From: Rathayibacter sp. VKM Ac-2804
Lineage (GTDB): Bacteria; Actinomycetota; Actinomycetes; Actinomycetales; Microbacteriaceae
Assembly (NCBI RefSeq): GCF_009866655.1
Contig: NZ_CP047420.1
Coordinates: 1,922,001 to 1,986,000, forward strand
Length of the DNA stretch: 64,000 bases
Direction: 5' to 3'
Position 1 is the stretch's first letter; each line of letters opens with the position of its first letter. The notes beneath the pieces were generated by a model. The model worked only from the letters and a program-made list of their open reading frames with translations. It was not told the DNA's origin and searched no databases. This document shows positions 40,713 to 48,798 of the stretch, piece by piece. Made by a program: the position numbers and the translations under genes.

Positions 40713-43499
40713 TCAGCCGGGAGGCGCGCCCGCGTCGACCGCCGGGCCGGGCGGCGCGTCCGGGTGGAGCAGGCGCCAGACGCGGTCGCGGGAGAGGGGG
40801 AGCGCGTGCGGCCGGACGCCGACGGCGTCGCGGACGGCGTTGGCGAGCGCGGGCGCGACCGGGTTGTAGGGCGCCTCGCTCATCGACTTCGCGCCGAACG
40901 GACCGAGCTCGTCGGCCGTGTCCGCGAGGTGCACCTCGGTCGGCGGCACGTCCGCCATCTGCGGGATGTGGTAGTTCCGCAGGATCGCCGTGGTCACGGT
41001 GCCCTCGCCGTCGAGGATCACCTCCTCGTACAGCGCCGAGCCGATCGCCTGGGCGACTCCGCCCTCGACCTGCCCGCGGAGCTGCGCCGGATTGATCACG
41101 AAGCCCGCGTCCACCGCCTGCACCGACTGCAGGATCCGCACCTCGCCGGTCGGCGCGTGCACCGCGACGCGGAAGCCCTGCACGTTGAAGGCGAGCGAGC
41201 GCTGGGCGCCGTCCTCGCTGCCGATCGCCGACACCGGTCCGCCGGCGGCGAGCACCAGGTCCGCGTAGCTCACCCGGGTGCCGTCCGCGGCGAGGAGCCC
41301 CTCGTCGTCCGGCTCGAACTCGCTGCCGTCGTGCCCGGTCAGCCGCTTCGCGAGCGAGCGCAGGTCGGCCAGCAGCCGCAGCGCCGCGCTGTAGACGGCC
41401 TTGCCGGCGACGACCGTCCCCGCGCTGCCGAACGCGCCCGTGTCGTAGCGGGCCGCGGCGGTGTCCGACTGCCGGATCCGCACGCGGTCGGCTGACGCGC
41501 CGAACGCACTCGCGACGAGCTGGGTGTGCACGGTCGTCGTCCCGTTGCCGAACTCGGCGGTGCCGACCCCGATCGTGAGCACGCCCTCGGCGTCGACCGA
41601 CACCGTGGCCTCGGAGAAGTGCCCCCGCGGGGGCAGCGTCGCGATCATCGCCACCGCCATGCCGCGACCGGTGCTCCAGCCCGGTCCCTCGGGAGCGGTC
41701 GCGCCCGTCGCGCGGTCGAGAGCCGCCTCCGCGAGATCGAGGCACTGGTCCAGCCCGTAGGAGGCGAAGCCGATGTCGTCGCCCTCCACGTGCGTGACGA
41801 CGAGCGGTTCGCCGGGCTTCACCGCGTTGATCCGCCGCAGCTCGAACGGGTCGATGCCCAGCTCGCGGGCGAGCTCGTCCATCGCCGACTCGATGCCGAA
41901 GATCACCTGGCCGAGGCCGTAGCCGCGGAACGCGCCCGAGGGCAGATTGTTCGTGTAGACCGCCTGCGCGTCGACGCGCTTGTTCGGCGCCGTGTAGGTC
42001 GCGACCGACTCCGACGTGCCGTGGAACATCACACCGGGGCCGTGGTTGCCGTACGCGCCGGTGTCCGAGAGCACATCGACGCTCAGCGCGGTCAGCCGCC
42101 CGTCGCGGCGCGCGCCGAGCGTCACGTCGACCCGCATCGGGTGCCGGCAGGGTGCCATCGTGAACTCGTCGGAGCGGGTGAACTCGAACTGCACCGGACG
42201 CCCGGTCGCGAGCACGGCCAGCGCGACGACGTCCTCCGTGAGGATCTCCTGCTTGCCGCCGAAGCCGCCGCCGACCCGGGCGGTGAAGACCCGCACGCTC
42301 GCGGGGTCGCGGTCGAAGATCCGCGCGATCTCGTCGCGGACGAGGAACGGCACCTGGGTGGAGGTGCGCAGCACCAGCTCGTCGCCCTCGAGCCAGCCGA
42401 TCGTGCCGTGCGTCTCCAGCGCGGTGTGCGCGACGCGGGAGGTCGTCCACCGGCCCCCGACCACGACGTCCGCCTCGGCGAGGCCGGCCGCCACGTCGCC
42501 GTGCTCGCCGTGCAGCTCGGCGACCACGTTCGAGCCCGGGTCGGCGATGCGCGAGGCGATCGGGTCCTTCTCGGCGTGCAGGAGCGGGGCGCCGGGTGCG
42601 CGCGCCTCCTCGGGGTCGAAGACCGCCGGCAGCAGCTCGTACTCGACCTCGATCGCCCGGCAGGCGGCCTCGGCCACCCCGACCGACTCGGCGACGACGA
42701 CCGCGATGCGCTGGCCGCGGAACCGCACGACGGTGTCGAGCATCCGGGTGTCGTCCGGGTCGTCCAGCCGCGACTCGTGCCGCGCCGTGGAGTAGAGGAT
42801 GTCCGGGACGTCGGCGGCGGTCAGCACGGCGACGACGCCGGGCATCGTCGCGGCGACGGCGGTGTCCATCGAGAGGATGCGGGCGTGCGCGTGCGGGCTC
42901 TGCAGCACCTTGAGGTGCAGCAGCCCGGGCACGGCGACGTCGAGCGTGTACGGCTCCTGGCCCGACACGATGCGCCGGCCGGCCGGGGCGCCGAGCGATC
43001 GGCCCACCCGGGAGTCGTCGGCCGAGGTGCGCCCGGTGCGGCGCACGGGGGTCAGGCCGGTGGGCGGCTCGCAGAGGTGCTCGGACACCGCCTCGCGGAT
43101 CGGCCGGTAGCCGGTGCAGCGGCAGAGGTTCCCCTTCATCAGCCGGGGGAGGTCCTCCTCCCGCGCACCCTCGAGCGCGCTCGCGGTGACGACCATGCCC
43201 GCGGTGCAGAAGCCGCACTGGAAGGCGGCGTGGTCGACGAACGACTGCTGCACCGCGCCGGGCTCCTCCGGGGTGCCGAGTCCGGCGGCGGTGGTGACCT
43301 CGCGCCCCTCGATGCGGTGCGCGGGGTAGAGGCAGGAGTGGAAGGGCGTGCCGTCGACGAGCACCGAGCAGGCGCCGCAGTCGCCGGCGTCGCAGCCCTT
43401 CTTGACCTCGAAGTGCTCGTGGTCGCGCAGCAGGGTCCGCAGCACCTGGCCGGGGCGGGGCGACGCGTCGACCGGCTCGCCGTTGACGGTGAATCTCAT
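40713..43499 (-). CDS. xanthine dehydrogenase, fused [2Fe-2S] and molybdopterin subunits
   Basis: A 928-residue fusion. Residues 1-160 hold two [2Fe-2S] clusters: CDAGDCGACSVLVDG (plant-type) and CGFC...CRCTGYRPI. The rest is the molybdopterin subunit, with the MoCo-binding loops GGGFGGKQE (about 395-403), SGAFRGYG (about 510-517) and the C-terminal FGAKSMSEAPYN (about 870-881) that provides the active-site Glu. It oxidises hypoxanthine/xanthine to urate and passes electrons through the clusters to the FAD subunit encoded just upstream. ATG 43499 overlaps the FAD-subunit stop by 4 bases. Fused small-large subunits are less usual than separate ones. Confidence 0.9.
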   Translation of the reverse strand: MRFTVNGEPVDASPRPGQVLRTLLRDHEHFEVKKGCDAGDCGACSVLVDGTPFHSCLYPAHRIEGREVTTAAGLGTPEEPGAVQQSFVDHAAFQCGFCTAGMVVTASALEGAREEDLPRLMKGNLCRCTGYRPIREAVSEHLCEPPTGLTPVRRTGRTSADDSRVGRSLGAPAGRRIVSGQEPYTLDVAVPGLLHLKVLQSPHAHARILSMDTAVAATMPGVVAVLTAADVPDILYSTARHESRLDDPDDTRMLDTVVRFRGQRIAVVVAESVGVAEAACRAIEVEYELLPAVFDPEEARAPGAPLLHAEKDPIASRIADPGSNVVAELHGEHGDVAAGLAEADVVVGGRWTTSRVAHTALETHGTIGWLEGDELVLRTSTQVPFLVRDEIARIFDRDPASVRVFTARVGGGFGGKQEILTEDVVALAVLATGRPVQFEFTRSDEFTMAPCRHPMRVDVTLGARRDGRLTALSVDVLSDTGAYGNHGPGVMFHGTSESVATYTAPNKRVDAQAVYTNNLPSGAFRGYGLGQVIFGIESAMDELARELGIDPFELRRINAVKPGEPLVVTHVEGDDIGFASYGLDQCLDLAEAALDRATGATAPEGPGWSTGRGMAVAMIATLPPRGHFSEATVSVDAEGVLTIGVGTAEFGNGTTTVHTQLVASAFGASADRVRIRQSDTAAARYDTGAFGSAGTVVAGKAVYSAALRLLADLRSLAKRLTGHDGSEFEPDDEGLLAADGTRVSYADLVLAAGGPVSAIGSEDGAQRSLAFNVQGFRVAVHAPTGEVRILQSVQAVDAGFVINPAQLRGQVEGGVAQAIGSALYEEVILDGEGTVTTAILRNYHIPQMADVPPTEVHLADTADELGPFGAKSMSEAPYNPVAPALANAVRDAVGVRPHALPLSRDRVWRLLHPDAPPGPAVDAGAPPG

Positions 43500-44353
43500 G
43501 CGGCGCCTCCCGCGCTCGGGACCGGCGGGGCGGTCGTCTCCGGCTCGCCCGCTCCGCCCAGCTCGCCGCGGATCTCCTCGGCCAGCACGCCGACCACCGC
43601 GCGCCGCCAGTCGGCCGCGCCGTGCGGATCGGTGAACCACGTCGTGATGGTGCCGAGGGCGTCCTCGAGCGCGCTCGACGAGGGCAGCTCCGGCCACCGC
43701 AGCACCTCGGGCCGGATCGTCGCGGCCGTCACCGCGAGCACGAAGGCCCCGTCGGCGTCCACCCGGCCGATGACGAGCGCTCCGGAGCGCCCGAGCGGCG
43801 ACAGCGCGGTCTTCCGGTACGCCGTCCGCGCGTCCAGCGCCCGGCGCGGGAACTCGATCGACCGGATCACGTCGCCGTGCCCGAGCGAGGTGGTCATGTT
43901 GCCGGTCACCAGCTCGGCCACCGGCACGAGCGCGTCGGAGCCGTCCGCGCGCCAGACCAGCGCCTCGGCGTCGAGCGCCGCCGCGAGGCTGATCATCGGC
44001 CCGGCCGGCAGCGCGTTGGCGATGTTGCCGCCGACCGTCGCGACGTTCCAGATCTTGAACGAGCCGAGCAGGGCGGTGCAGCACTGGAAGAAGAGCGGGT
44101 GCGAGGGCCGGCCGCCGTCGGGCATCGCGGCCAGCTCGGCGAGGGTGCAGGTCGCCGCGACGGAGAGCCCCTCGGGGGTCTCGCGGAACGGCTCCCAGCC
44201 GAGGCCCTGCAGGTCGAGCAGCTCGTCGAGGTGGTCGTGCGGGAGCGAGAACACCCAGGACCCGCCGCCGATCACCGCGGTGCGGCGACCCATCGCGGCC
44301 AGCTCGGCGCGCTCGCGGACGACGCGCACGCGCTGGATCGTGTTCAGGTCCAT
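43496..44353 (-). CDS. xanthine dehydrogenase FAD-binding subunit
   Basis: A 285-residue FAD protein of the CoxM/XdhB (medium-subunit) family. Two FAD motifs are seen: AVIGGGSWVFS near residues 26-36 (usual form AGGTDL) and ATVGGNIANALPAGP (about 104-118). The C-terminal CO-dehydrogenase flavoprotein domain follows. It is first in the two-gene xdh operon and carries electrons from the [2Fe-2S] clusters to NAD+. ATG 44353 lacks an obvious GGAGG; GGAGGG 14 bases upstream may serve. A GlnR-like pair (44411-44426) stands 58 bases upstream. Confidence 0.88.
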   Translation of the reverse strand: MDLNTIQRVRVVRERAELAAMGRRTAVIGGGSWVFSLPHDHLDELLDLQGLGWEPFRETPEGLSVAATCTLAELAAMPDGGRPSHPLFFQCCTALLGSFKIWNVATVGGNIANALPAGPMISLAAALDAEALVWRADGSDALVPVAELVTGNMTTSLGHGDVIRSIEFPRRALDARTAYRKTALSPLGRSGALVIGRVDADGAFVLAVTAATIRPEVLRWPELPSSSALEDALGTITTWFTDPHGAADWRRAVVGVLAEEIRGELGGAGEPETTAPPVPSAGGAA

Positions 44354-44410
44354 GCCGCGCCCTCCGCTCCGTGCGCCGGCGGCGCGCTCCCTCCAGTGAA
44401 CCTCAGACGT

Positions 44411-44426
44411 GTGACGCTCGTGTTTC
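44411..44426 (-). promoter_or_regulatory. GlnR-like box upstream of the xanthine dehydrogenase operon
   Basis: On the minus strand GAAAC-n6-GTCAC, the alternating half-sites of the classical GlnR box (gTnAC / GaAAC). It is 58 bases upstream of the FAD-subunit start and just past the moaE stop at 44445. Confidence 0.55.
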
Positions 44427-44444
44427 CGAGCCCGCCGCGGCTGC

Positions 44445-44876
44445 TCAGCCGAGCGACGCGACCCACTCCGAGCTGCCGTCCACGAACGACTGCTCCTTCC
44501 AGATCGGCACCGTCGCCTTGATGTCGTCGACCAGGGCCGCGCAGGCCTCGAAGGCCGCGGCGCGGTGCGCGGAGGCGACGGCGCAGGCGAGCGCGAGGTC
44601 GCCGACGACGAGGTCGCCGACCCGGTGCACGGCGGCGATCCGCACGTCCGGGAAGCGCTCCGCGATCCGCCGGGCCGAGGCGAGCAGCGCCGCCGGCGCC
44701 TCGGGGTGCGCCTCGTAGGAGAGCCGCAGCACACCGCGCCCCTCGTCGTGGTCGCGGACGACCCCGGCGAAGGTGACGACGGCGCCGTGGGTCGGCGATT
44801 CAACGGCGTGCTCGCACTCGTCGACGGTGACGGGGTCGCGGGCGATGCGGGCCAGGGCGACGGGATCAGCGGACAT
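44445..44876 (-). CDS. moaE: molybdopterin synthase catalytic subunit MoaE
   Basis: The 143-residue catalytic subunit that converts cyclic pyranopterin to molybdopterin using MoaD thiocarboxylate. Conserved stretches: GAVVTFAGVVRDHDEGRGV (about 31-49), LSYEAHPEA (about 52-60), HRVGDLVVGD (about 84-93) and PIWKEQSF with the catalytic Lys (about 124-131). It overlaps the mog gene by 11 bases. The moaE-mog-moaC-moeA genes run in one minus-strand operon, and the small partner moaD is on the opposite strand at 48319. Confidence 0.93.
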   Translation of the reverse strand: MSADPVALARIARDPVTVDECEHAVESPTHGAVVTFAGVVRDHDEGRGVLRLSYEAHPEAPAALLASARRIAERFPDVRIAAVHRVGDLVVGDLALACAVASAHRAAAFEACAALVDDIKATVPIWKEQSFVDGSSEWVASLG

Positions 44877-45342
44877 GATCGCCCCCGCCGAGCTGGTCGA
44901 GCACGTGGCCGATGATCGGCTCGAGCACGTCGATGCCGTCCCGGACGCCGCCGGGGGAGCCGGGCAGGTTCACGATCACGCTCCGGCCGCTGACCCCCGC
45001 GCGCCCGCGGCTGAGCACCGCGGTGGGCACGTGCGCGGCGCCGCGCGCGCGGATCGCCTCGGCGAGACCGGGCAGCTCCCGCTCGAGCAGCGGCGCGGTC
45101 TGCTCCGGAGTGACGTCGCTGGGGGCGACGCCCGTGCCGCCGGTGGTGATCACGACATCGGTGCCGGCCGAGAGCGCGTCCGAGACCGCCTCGCCCACCG
45201 CGTCCCCGTCCGCGACGACGACCACGCGGCCGTCCCAGCCGCGGCTCTCGAACCAGGCCAGCAGCGCCGGGCCGGTGCGATCCTCGTAGACGCCCGAGGC
45301 CGCGCGGGTGGAGGCGACCACCGCGACCGCGGTGCGGGTCAC
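44866..45342 (-). CDS. mog: molybdopterin adenylyltransferase (MogA/MoaB family)
   Basis: A 158-residue MoCF-domain protein that adenylates molybdopterin before molybdate insertion. VITTGGTGVAPSDVTPEQT is the family signature and VNLPGSPGGVRDGI the substrate loop near the C-terminus. I take GTG 45342, which overlaps the moaC stop (GTGA) and gives the typical start TRTAVAVVASTR; GTG 45354 would add four residues. In actinobacteria the MoaB/MogA assignment is interchangeable. It is translationally coupled to moaC and moaE. Confidence 0.88.
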   Translation of the reverse strand: MTRTAVAVVASTRAASGVYEDRTGPALLAWFESRGWDGRVVVVADGDAVGEAVSDALSAGTDVVITTGGTGVAPSDVTPEQTAPLLERELPGLAEAIRARGAAHVPTAVLSRGRAGVSGRSVIVNLPGSPGGVRDGIDVLEPIIGHVLDQLGGGDHVR

Positions 45343-45845
45343 GACCGGCTCCACGAGCCGCTCCTGCCGCCCTCTTTCGCCAGGACGCGGATCCCGGTGA
45401 TCACCGCGCCGCGGTCGACGGCCTTGATCATGTCGTAGACGGTCAGCGCGGCCACGCTGACGGCGGTGAGCGCCTCCATCTCGACGCCCGTGCGGCCGCT
45501 GGTGCGCACGCGCGCCTCGATCCGGACCCGGTCGTCGCCGGGCTCGAGGTCGATGTCGACGCCGTCGAGCACCAGCGGGTGGCAGAGCGGGATCAGCGCG
45601 GAGGTGGCCTTCGCGCCCATGATGCCGGCGATGCGCGCGACGCCGAGCGCCTCGCCCTTGGGCAGCTCGCCCTGCGCGAGGAGGCGGACGACGTCGGGGG
45701 TCGTCTCGACGAACCCCTCCGCGACCGCGACCCGCGAGGTGACCTGCTTGCCGCCGACGTCGACCATGTGCACGGCGCCGTCGCCGCGGACGTGGGTCAG
45801 CTCGGTCCCGTCGTCGGCCTGCGTGCTGTCCGTCGTGTCAGTCAT
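45339..45845 (-). CDS. moaC: cyclic pyranopterin monophosphate synthase MoaC
   Basis: A 168-residue enzyme that acts with MoaA to turn GTP into cyclic pyranopterin monophosphate. VDVGGKQVTSRVAVAEG, AGIMGAKATSALIPLCHPL (the catalytic HPL core) and TGVEMEALTAVSVAALTVYDM are fully conserved, with the final Lys in MIKAVDRG. A short charged N-terminal tail (about 15 residues) precedes the domain. ATG 45845 overlaps the moeA stop by 8 bases. Confidence 0.95.
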   Translation of the reverse strand: MTDTTDSTQADDGTELTHVRGDGAVHMVDVGGKQVTSRVAVAEGFVETTPDVVRLLAQGELPKGEALGVARIAGIMGAKATSALIPLCHPLVLDGVDIDLEPGDDRVRIEARVRTSGRTGVEMEALTAVSVAALTVYDMIKAVDRGAVITGIRVLAKEGGRSGSWSRS

Positions 45846-47109
45846 CGATCCTCCAGATCTCGACCGTGTCTCCGGTCGCGGCGTGCTCGGTCCCGATCGG
45901 GACGTGGATCAGCACGGTCGATCGAGCGTAGGACGCGAGCAGGTGAGAGCTCGGACCGCCGACGGCGTGCACGAGCCCTTCGTCGTCGAGGGTGCCGCGC
46001 CGGATCTGGTGCAGGTGCCCGGGGGAGTCGAGCGGCGTGGCCAGCCGGGCGCGCAGCCGCGGGCGCTCGGCCGGCAGCCGGCCCGCGAGCGAGCGGAGCA
46101 CGGGCCGCAGGAACAGCTCGAACGAGACCAGGGCGCTGACCGGGTTGCCCGGCAGCGAGACGATCGGCAGATGCAGGTCGTCGCGGACCCGGACGAGGCC
46201 GAGGCCCTGCGGTCCGCCGGGCTGCACCGCGACGTGGCCGAACTCGGAGCCCGCCGCCCCGAGCGCGTCGCGGACGACCTCATAGGCCCCGGCGCTGACG
46301 CCGCCGACGGTGATCGCGAGGTCCACCTCGGCCGCGTGCGCATCGAGGAGCGCGAGGAGGTCCTCCGGCCGGTCGCTGCCGCACGGCACGACCACCGGCA
46401 GGCCGCCGGCCTCGCGGACCGCCTCGGCCAGCAGGGATCCGTTGGCGTCGTAGATCTGCGCGTCCTCGAGCTCGGAGCCGGCCGCGCGGATCTCGTGCCC
46501 GGTCGGCACGATCAGCACGCGGACGCGGGGGAGCACCTCGACCTCGGTCCGACCGAGCGAGGCGAGCAGACCGTAGTGCGCAGCGCGCAGAACGGTGCCG
46601 GCGGGCAGCGCGAGATCGCCCTGCCTCGCGTCGCTGCCCCGGGCGCGGACGAAGGTCGCCGCGACGACGGGGCGCGAGAACGCCACCCGGACGCCGGTGC
46701 TGCCGGGCGCGGGGAAGCGCGGCGGGTCGACGGTCTCGATCGCGACGACGGCGTCGGCGCCGGCGGGCAGCGGCGAGCCGGTCATGATCGGCACCGCGGT
46801 GCCCGCCTCGTGCCGGGGAGCGCGGTCGCCGGCCGGGATCGGCGCGGTGACCGGCAGCGAGACCGGGCTGTCGGCGCTCGCGCCGGCGAGGTCCGCCGCG
46901 CGCACCGCGAAGCCGTCCATCTGCGAGTTGTCGAAGCGCGGCAGATCCAGCGGAGCGTCGACCGAGCGGGCGAGCACCCGGCGGTCGTAGGCGCCCGGGT
47001 CGGCGGCGACGACGGCGGGATCGAGCGCCAGCGTCTCGCGGGCGCCCCGGGTGGCCAGCGGCGAGAGCAGGGCGCGCACGCGGGCGGCGTGCAGATCGAT
47101 CGAGGTCAT
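45838..47109 (-). CDS. moeA: molybdopterin molybdenumtransferase MoeA
   Basis: A 423-residue enzyme that inserts molybdate into adenylated molybdopterin. Domain order is standard. The N-terminal part carries DNSQMDGFAVRA and PIMTGSPLPAGADAVV. The MoCF domain has VPTGHEI and LAITVGGVSAGAYEVV. The C-terminal domain starts SLPGNPVSALVSFELFL. ATG 47109 has GAGAGGA upstream. It leads the moeA-moaC-mog-moaE operon and is divergent from moaA, so both halves of the molybdenum cofactor set can be controlled from 47110-47233. Confidence 0.95.
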   Translation of the reverse strand: MTSIDLHAARVRALLSPLATRGARETLALDPAVVAADPGAYDRRVLARSVDAPLDLPRFDNSQMDGFAVRAADLAGASADSPVSLPVTAPIPAGDRAPRHEAGTAVPIMTGSPLPAGADAVVAIETVDPPRFPAPGSTGVRVAFSRPVVAATFVRARGSDARQGDLALPAGTVLRAAHYGLLASLGRTEVEVLPRVRVLIVPTGHEIRAAGSELEDAQIYDANGSLLAEAVREAGGLPVVVPCGSDRPEDLLALLDAHAAEVDLAITVGGVSAGAYEVVRDALGAAGSEFGHVAVQPGGPQGLGLVRVRDDLHLPIVSLPGNPVSALVSFELFLRPVLRSLAGRLPAERPRLRARLATPLDSPGHLHQIRRGTLDDEGLVHAVGGPSSHLLASYARSTVLIHVPIGTEHAATGDTVEIWRIDD

Positions 47110-47221
47110 CGGGTCCTCTCGGAGGTCCTGGCCGGGGATGGCGTGCCTGAAGGGGCGCGGGCGTTCCTGACCGGCGGCAGGGACGTCTCCATCTTGCCCG
47201 CTCCCGCCCGGATCCGGCGCG

Positions 47222-47227
47222 TAGTCT
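47222..47227 (+). promoter_or_regulatory. moaA -10 element, leaderless transcript likely
   Basis: TAGTCT ends six bases before the moaA ATG, so the mRNA probably begins at the start codon. There is no ribosome site. Confidence 0.55.
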
Positions 47228-47233
47228 GTCCGG

Positions 47234-48316
47234 ATGAGCACAGCACTCGGGATCCCCGGCCTCCGGCCCCGTCAGCGCAGTGCCGTCCTCCCGGCCGAGC
47301 GGCCCGACACTCCGCTCCTGCTCGACACCTACGGGCGCGTCGCCGACGACCTGCGCATCTCGCTCACCGATCGCTGCAACCTCCGCTGCACCTACTGCAT
47401 GCCGGCCGAGGGGCTGCCGTTCCAGCCGCCCGCCTCGCTGCTGAACCGCGAGGAGATCGTCCGCCTCGCCCGCATCGCCGTCGAGCAGTTCGGCGTCCGC
47501 CAGATCCGCTTCACCGGCGGCGAGCCGCTGCTGCGCAAGGACCTCGTCGATATCATCCGCGACGTCGCCGCGATCGAGCCCCGCCCCGAGATCTCGCTGA
47601 CCACCAATGCGATCGGCCTCTCCGGCCGCGCACAGGCGCTCGCCGACGCGGGCCTGGACCGGGTGAACGTCTCGCTCGACTCCATCTGCGCCGAGACCTT
47701 CGCGAAGGTCACCCGCCGCCCCTTCCTCGACCGGGTCCTCGCCGGCATCGACGCGCTTGGCCCCGCGGGCCTGAAGCAGACCAAGATCAACGCGGTGCTG
47801 CTGCCCGGGATCAACGACCACGAGGCGCCCGAGCTGCTCGCCTGGGCGCTCGCCGGAGGGCACCAGCTCCGCTTCATCGAGCAGATGGCCCTCGACGCCG
47901 ACCACGGCTGGGACCGCTCGACCATGATCACGGCGGCGATGATCCGCGACCTCCTCTCGGAGCGCTTCGTCCTCACGCCGAACGCCGCCCCGCGCGACGG
48001 CGCGCCCGCCGAGCTGTTCGACGTCCGCGCGATCGGCTCCGACGAGCTGCTCGGCACGGTCGGCATCATCGCCTCGGTCACCGAGGCCTTCTGCGGCGAC
48101 TGCCGCCGCACCCGGCTCACTGCCGAGGGCGGCGTGCGCAGCTGCCTCTTCTCCAATGAGGAGACCGACCTGCTCGGCGCGATGCGCTCCGGTGCCGACG
48201 ACCACCACGTCGCCCAGCTCTGGCGCGGCGCGATGTGGGCGAAGCCGGCCGGCCACGAGATGAACCGGGCCGGCTTCGTCCAGCCCGAGCGCACCATGAG
48301 CGCGATCGGCGGCTGA
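47234..48316 (+). CDS. moaA: GTP 3',8-cyclase MoaA
   Basis: A 360-residue radical SAM enzyme for the first step of molybdenum cofactor synthesis. The N-terminal cluster is CNLRCTYC (CxxxCxxC, about residues 48-55), followed by FTGGEPLLR. The second, substrate-binding cluster is FCGDCRRTRLTAEGGVRSC (CxxC-x13-C, about 285-303). The C-terminus ends in SAIGG, the GG tail needed for activity. It is followed by moaD three bases after the stop, so the two are co-transcribed. Confidence 0.96.
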   Translation: MSTALGIPGLRPRQRSAVLPAERPDTPLLLDTYGRVADDLRISLTDRCNLRCTYCMPAEGLPFQPPASLLNREEIVRLARIAVEQFGVRQIRFTGGEPLLRKDLVDIIRDVAAIEPRPEISLTTNAIGLSGRAQALADAGLDRVNVSLDSICAETFAKVTRRPFLDRVLAGIDALGPAGLKQTKINAVLLPGINDHEAPELLAWALAGGHQLRFIEQMALDADHGWDRSTMITAAMIRDLLSERFVLTPNAAPRDGAPAELFDVRAIGSDELLGTVGIIASVTEAFCGDCRRTRLTAEGGVRSCLFSNEETDLLGAMRSGADDHHVAQLWRGAMWAKPAGHEMNRAGFVQPERTMSAIGG

Positions 48317-48318
48317 GC

Positions 48319-48555
48319 GTGCGCGTCCGCTACTTCGCCGCGGCGAAGGCCGCCCTGGGGCGCGCCTCCGACGAGCTCGAGGGCGTGGCCGACCTGGCGG
48401 CGCTGGAAGCTGTGCTGGTCGCCTCCGTGCCGTCCGCCGCCGACGTCCTCGCGCGCTGCAGCTACCTGGTCGACGGTGTCTCGACGACCGACCGCGCCAC
48501 TCCGCTGCCCGCGGGCGCCGCGGTCGACGTCCTGCCGCCCTTCGCCGGCGGCTGA
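48319..48555 (+). CDS. moaD: molybdopterin synthase sulfur carrier MoaD
   Basis: The 78-residue ubiquitin-fold sulfur carrier. It starts VRVRYFAAAKAALG and ends in the essential PPFAGG, whose terminal Gly is adenylated and thiocarboxylated by the MoeB-rhodanese protein encoded at 48799. GTG 48319 lies two bases after the moaA stop. Short length and the GG tail make the call certain enough despite low overall similarity within the family. Confidence 0.92.
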   Translation: MRVRYFAAAKAALGRASDELEGVADLAALEAVLVASVPSAADVLARCSYLVDGVSTTDRATPLPAGAAVDVLPPFAGG

Positions 48556-48583
48556 CCCGCCTTCCGTCCTCCGGGTCCCCGCC

Positions 48584-48716
48584 CGTTCCGCAGGTAGCCG
48601 TCCCGTCTGCAGGTGCTGGTCCGATCTGCAGGTGCCTGTCCGATCCGCAGGTGCCTGTCCGATCCGCCGGTGCCTGTCAGTTGTGCAGGCTCCTGTCTGT
48701 TGTGCAGGAGATCTCG
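48584..48716. repeat. seven 19-bp tandem repeats between moaD and moeB
   Basis: Units start at 48584, 48603, 48622, 48641, 48660, 48679 and 48698. The central consensus is CGATCYGCAGGTGCCTGTC; units 3 and 4 differ at one base, and the outer ones diverge. The array lies between two convergent genes. A related inverted pair containing GATCTGCAGGCGAT lies upstream of ftsY (about 54610-54694). Confidence 0.85.
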
Positions 48717-48798
48717 GCTCCGGTCTGCCGCGCCACGCGGCGAGACGGCACAGGGAACGCGGAAGACCTGCGAATCGAACCTCCGACCGGCGATCGGA

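Noticed and set aside
38842..43218. A 1458-residue minus-strand frame across the 8-oxoguanine deaminase and xanthine dehydrogenase genes
   Set aside because: It lies antisense to one real gene and out of frame with another; composition is Arg/Gly-rich and without motifs.
48584..48716. CRISPR array
   Set aside because: Units are contiguous 19-mers with no unique spacers and no cas genes nearby.
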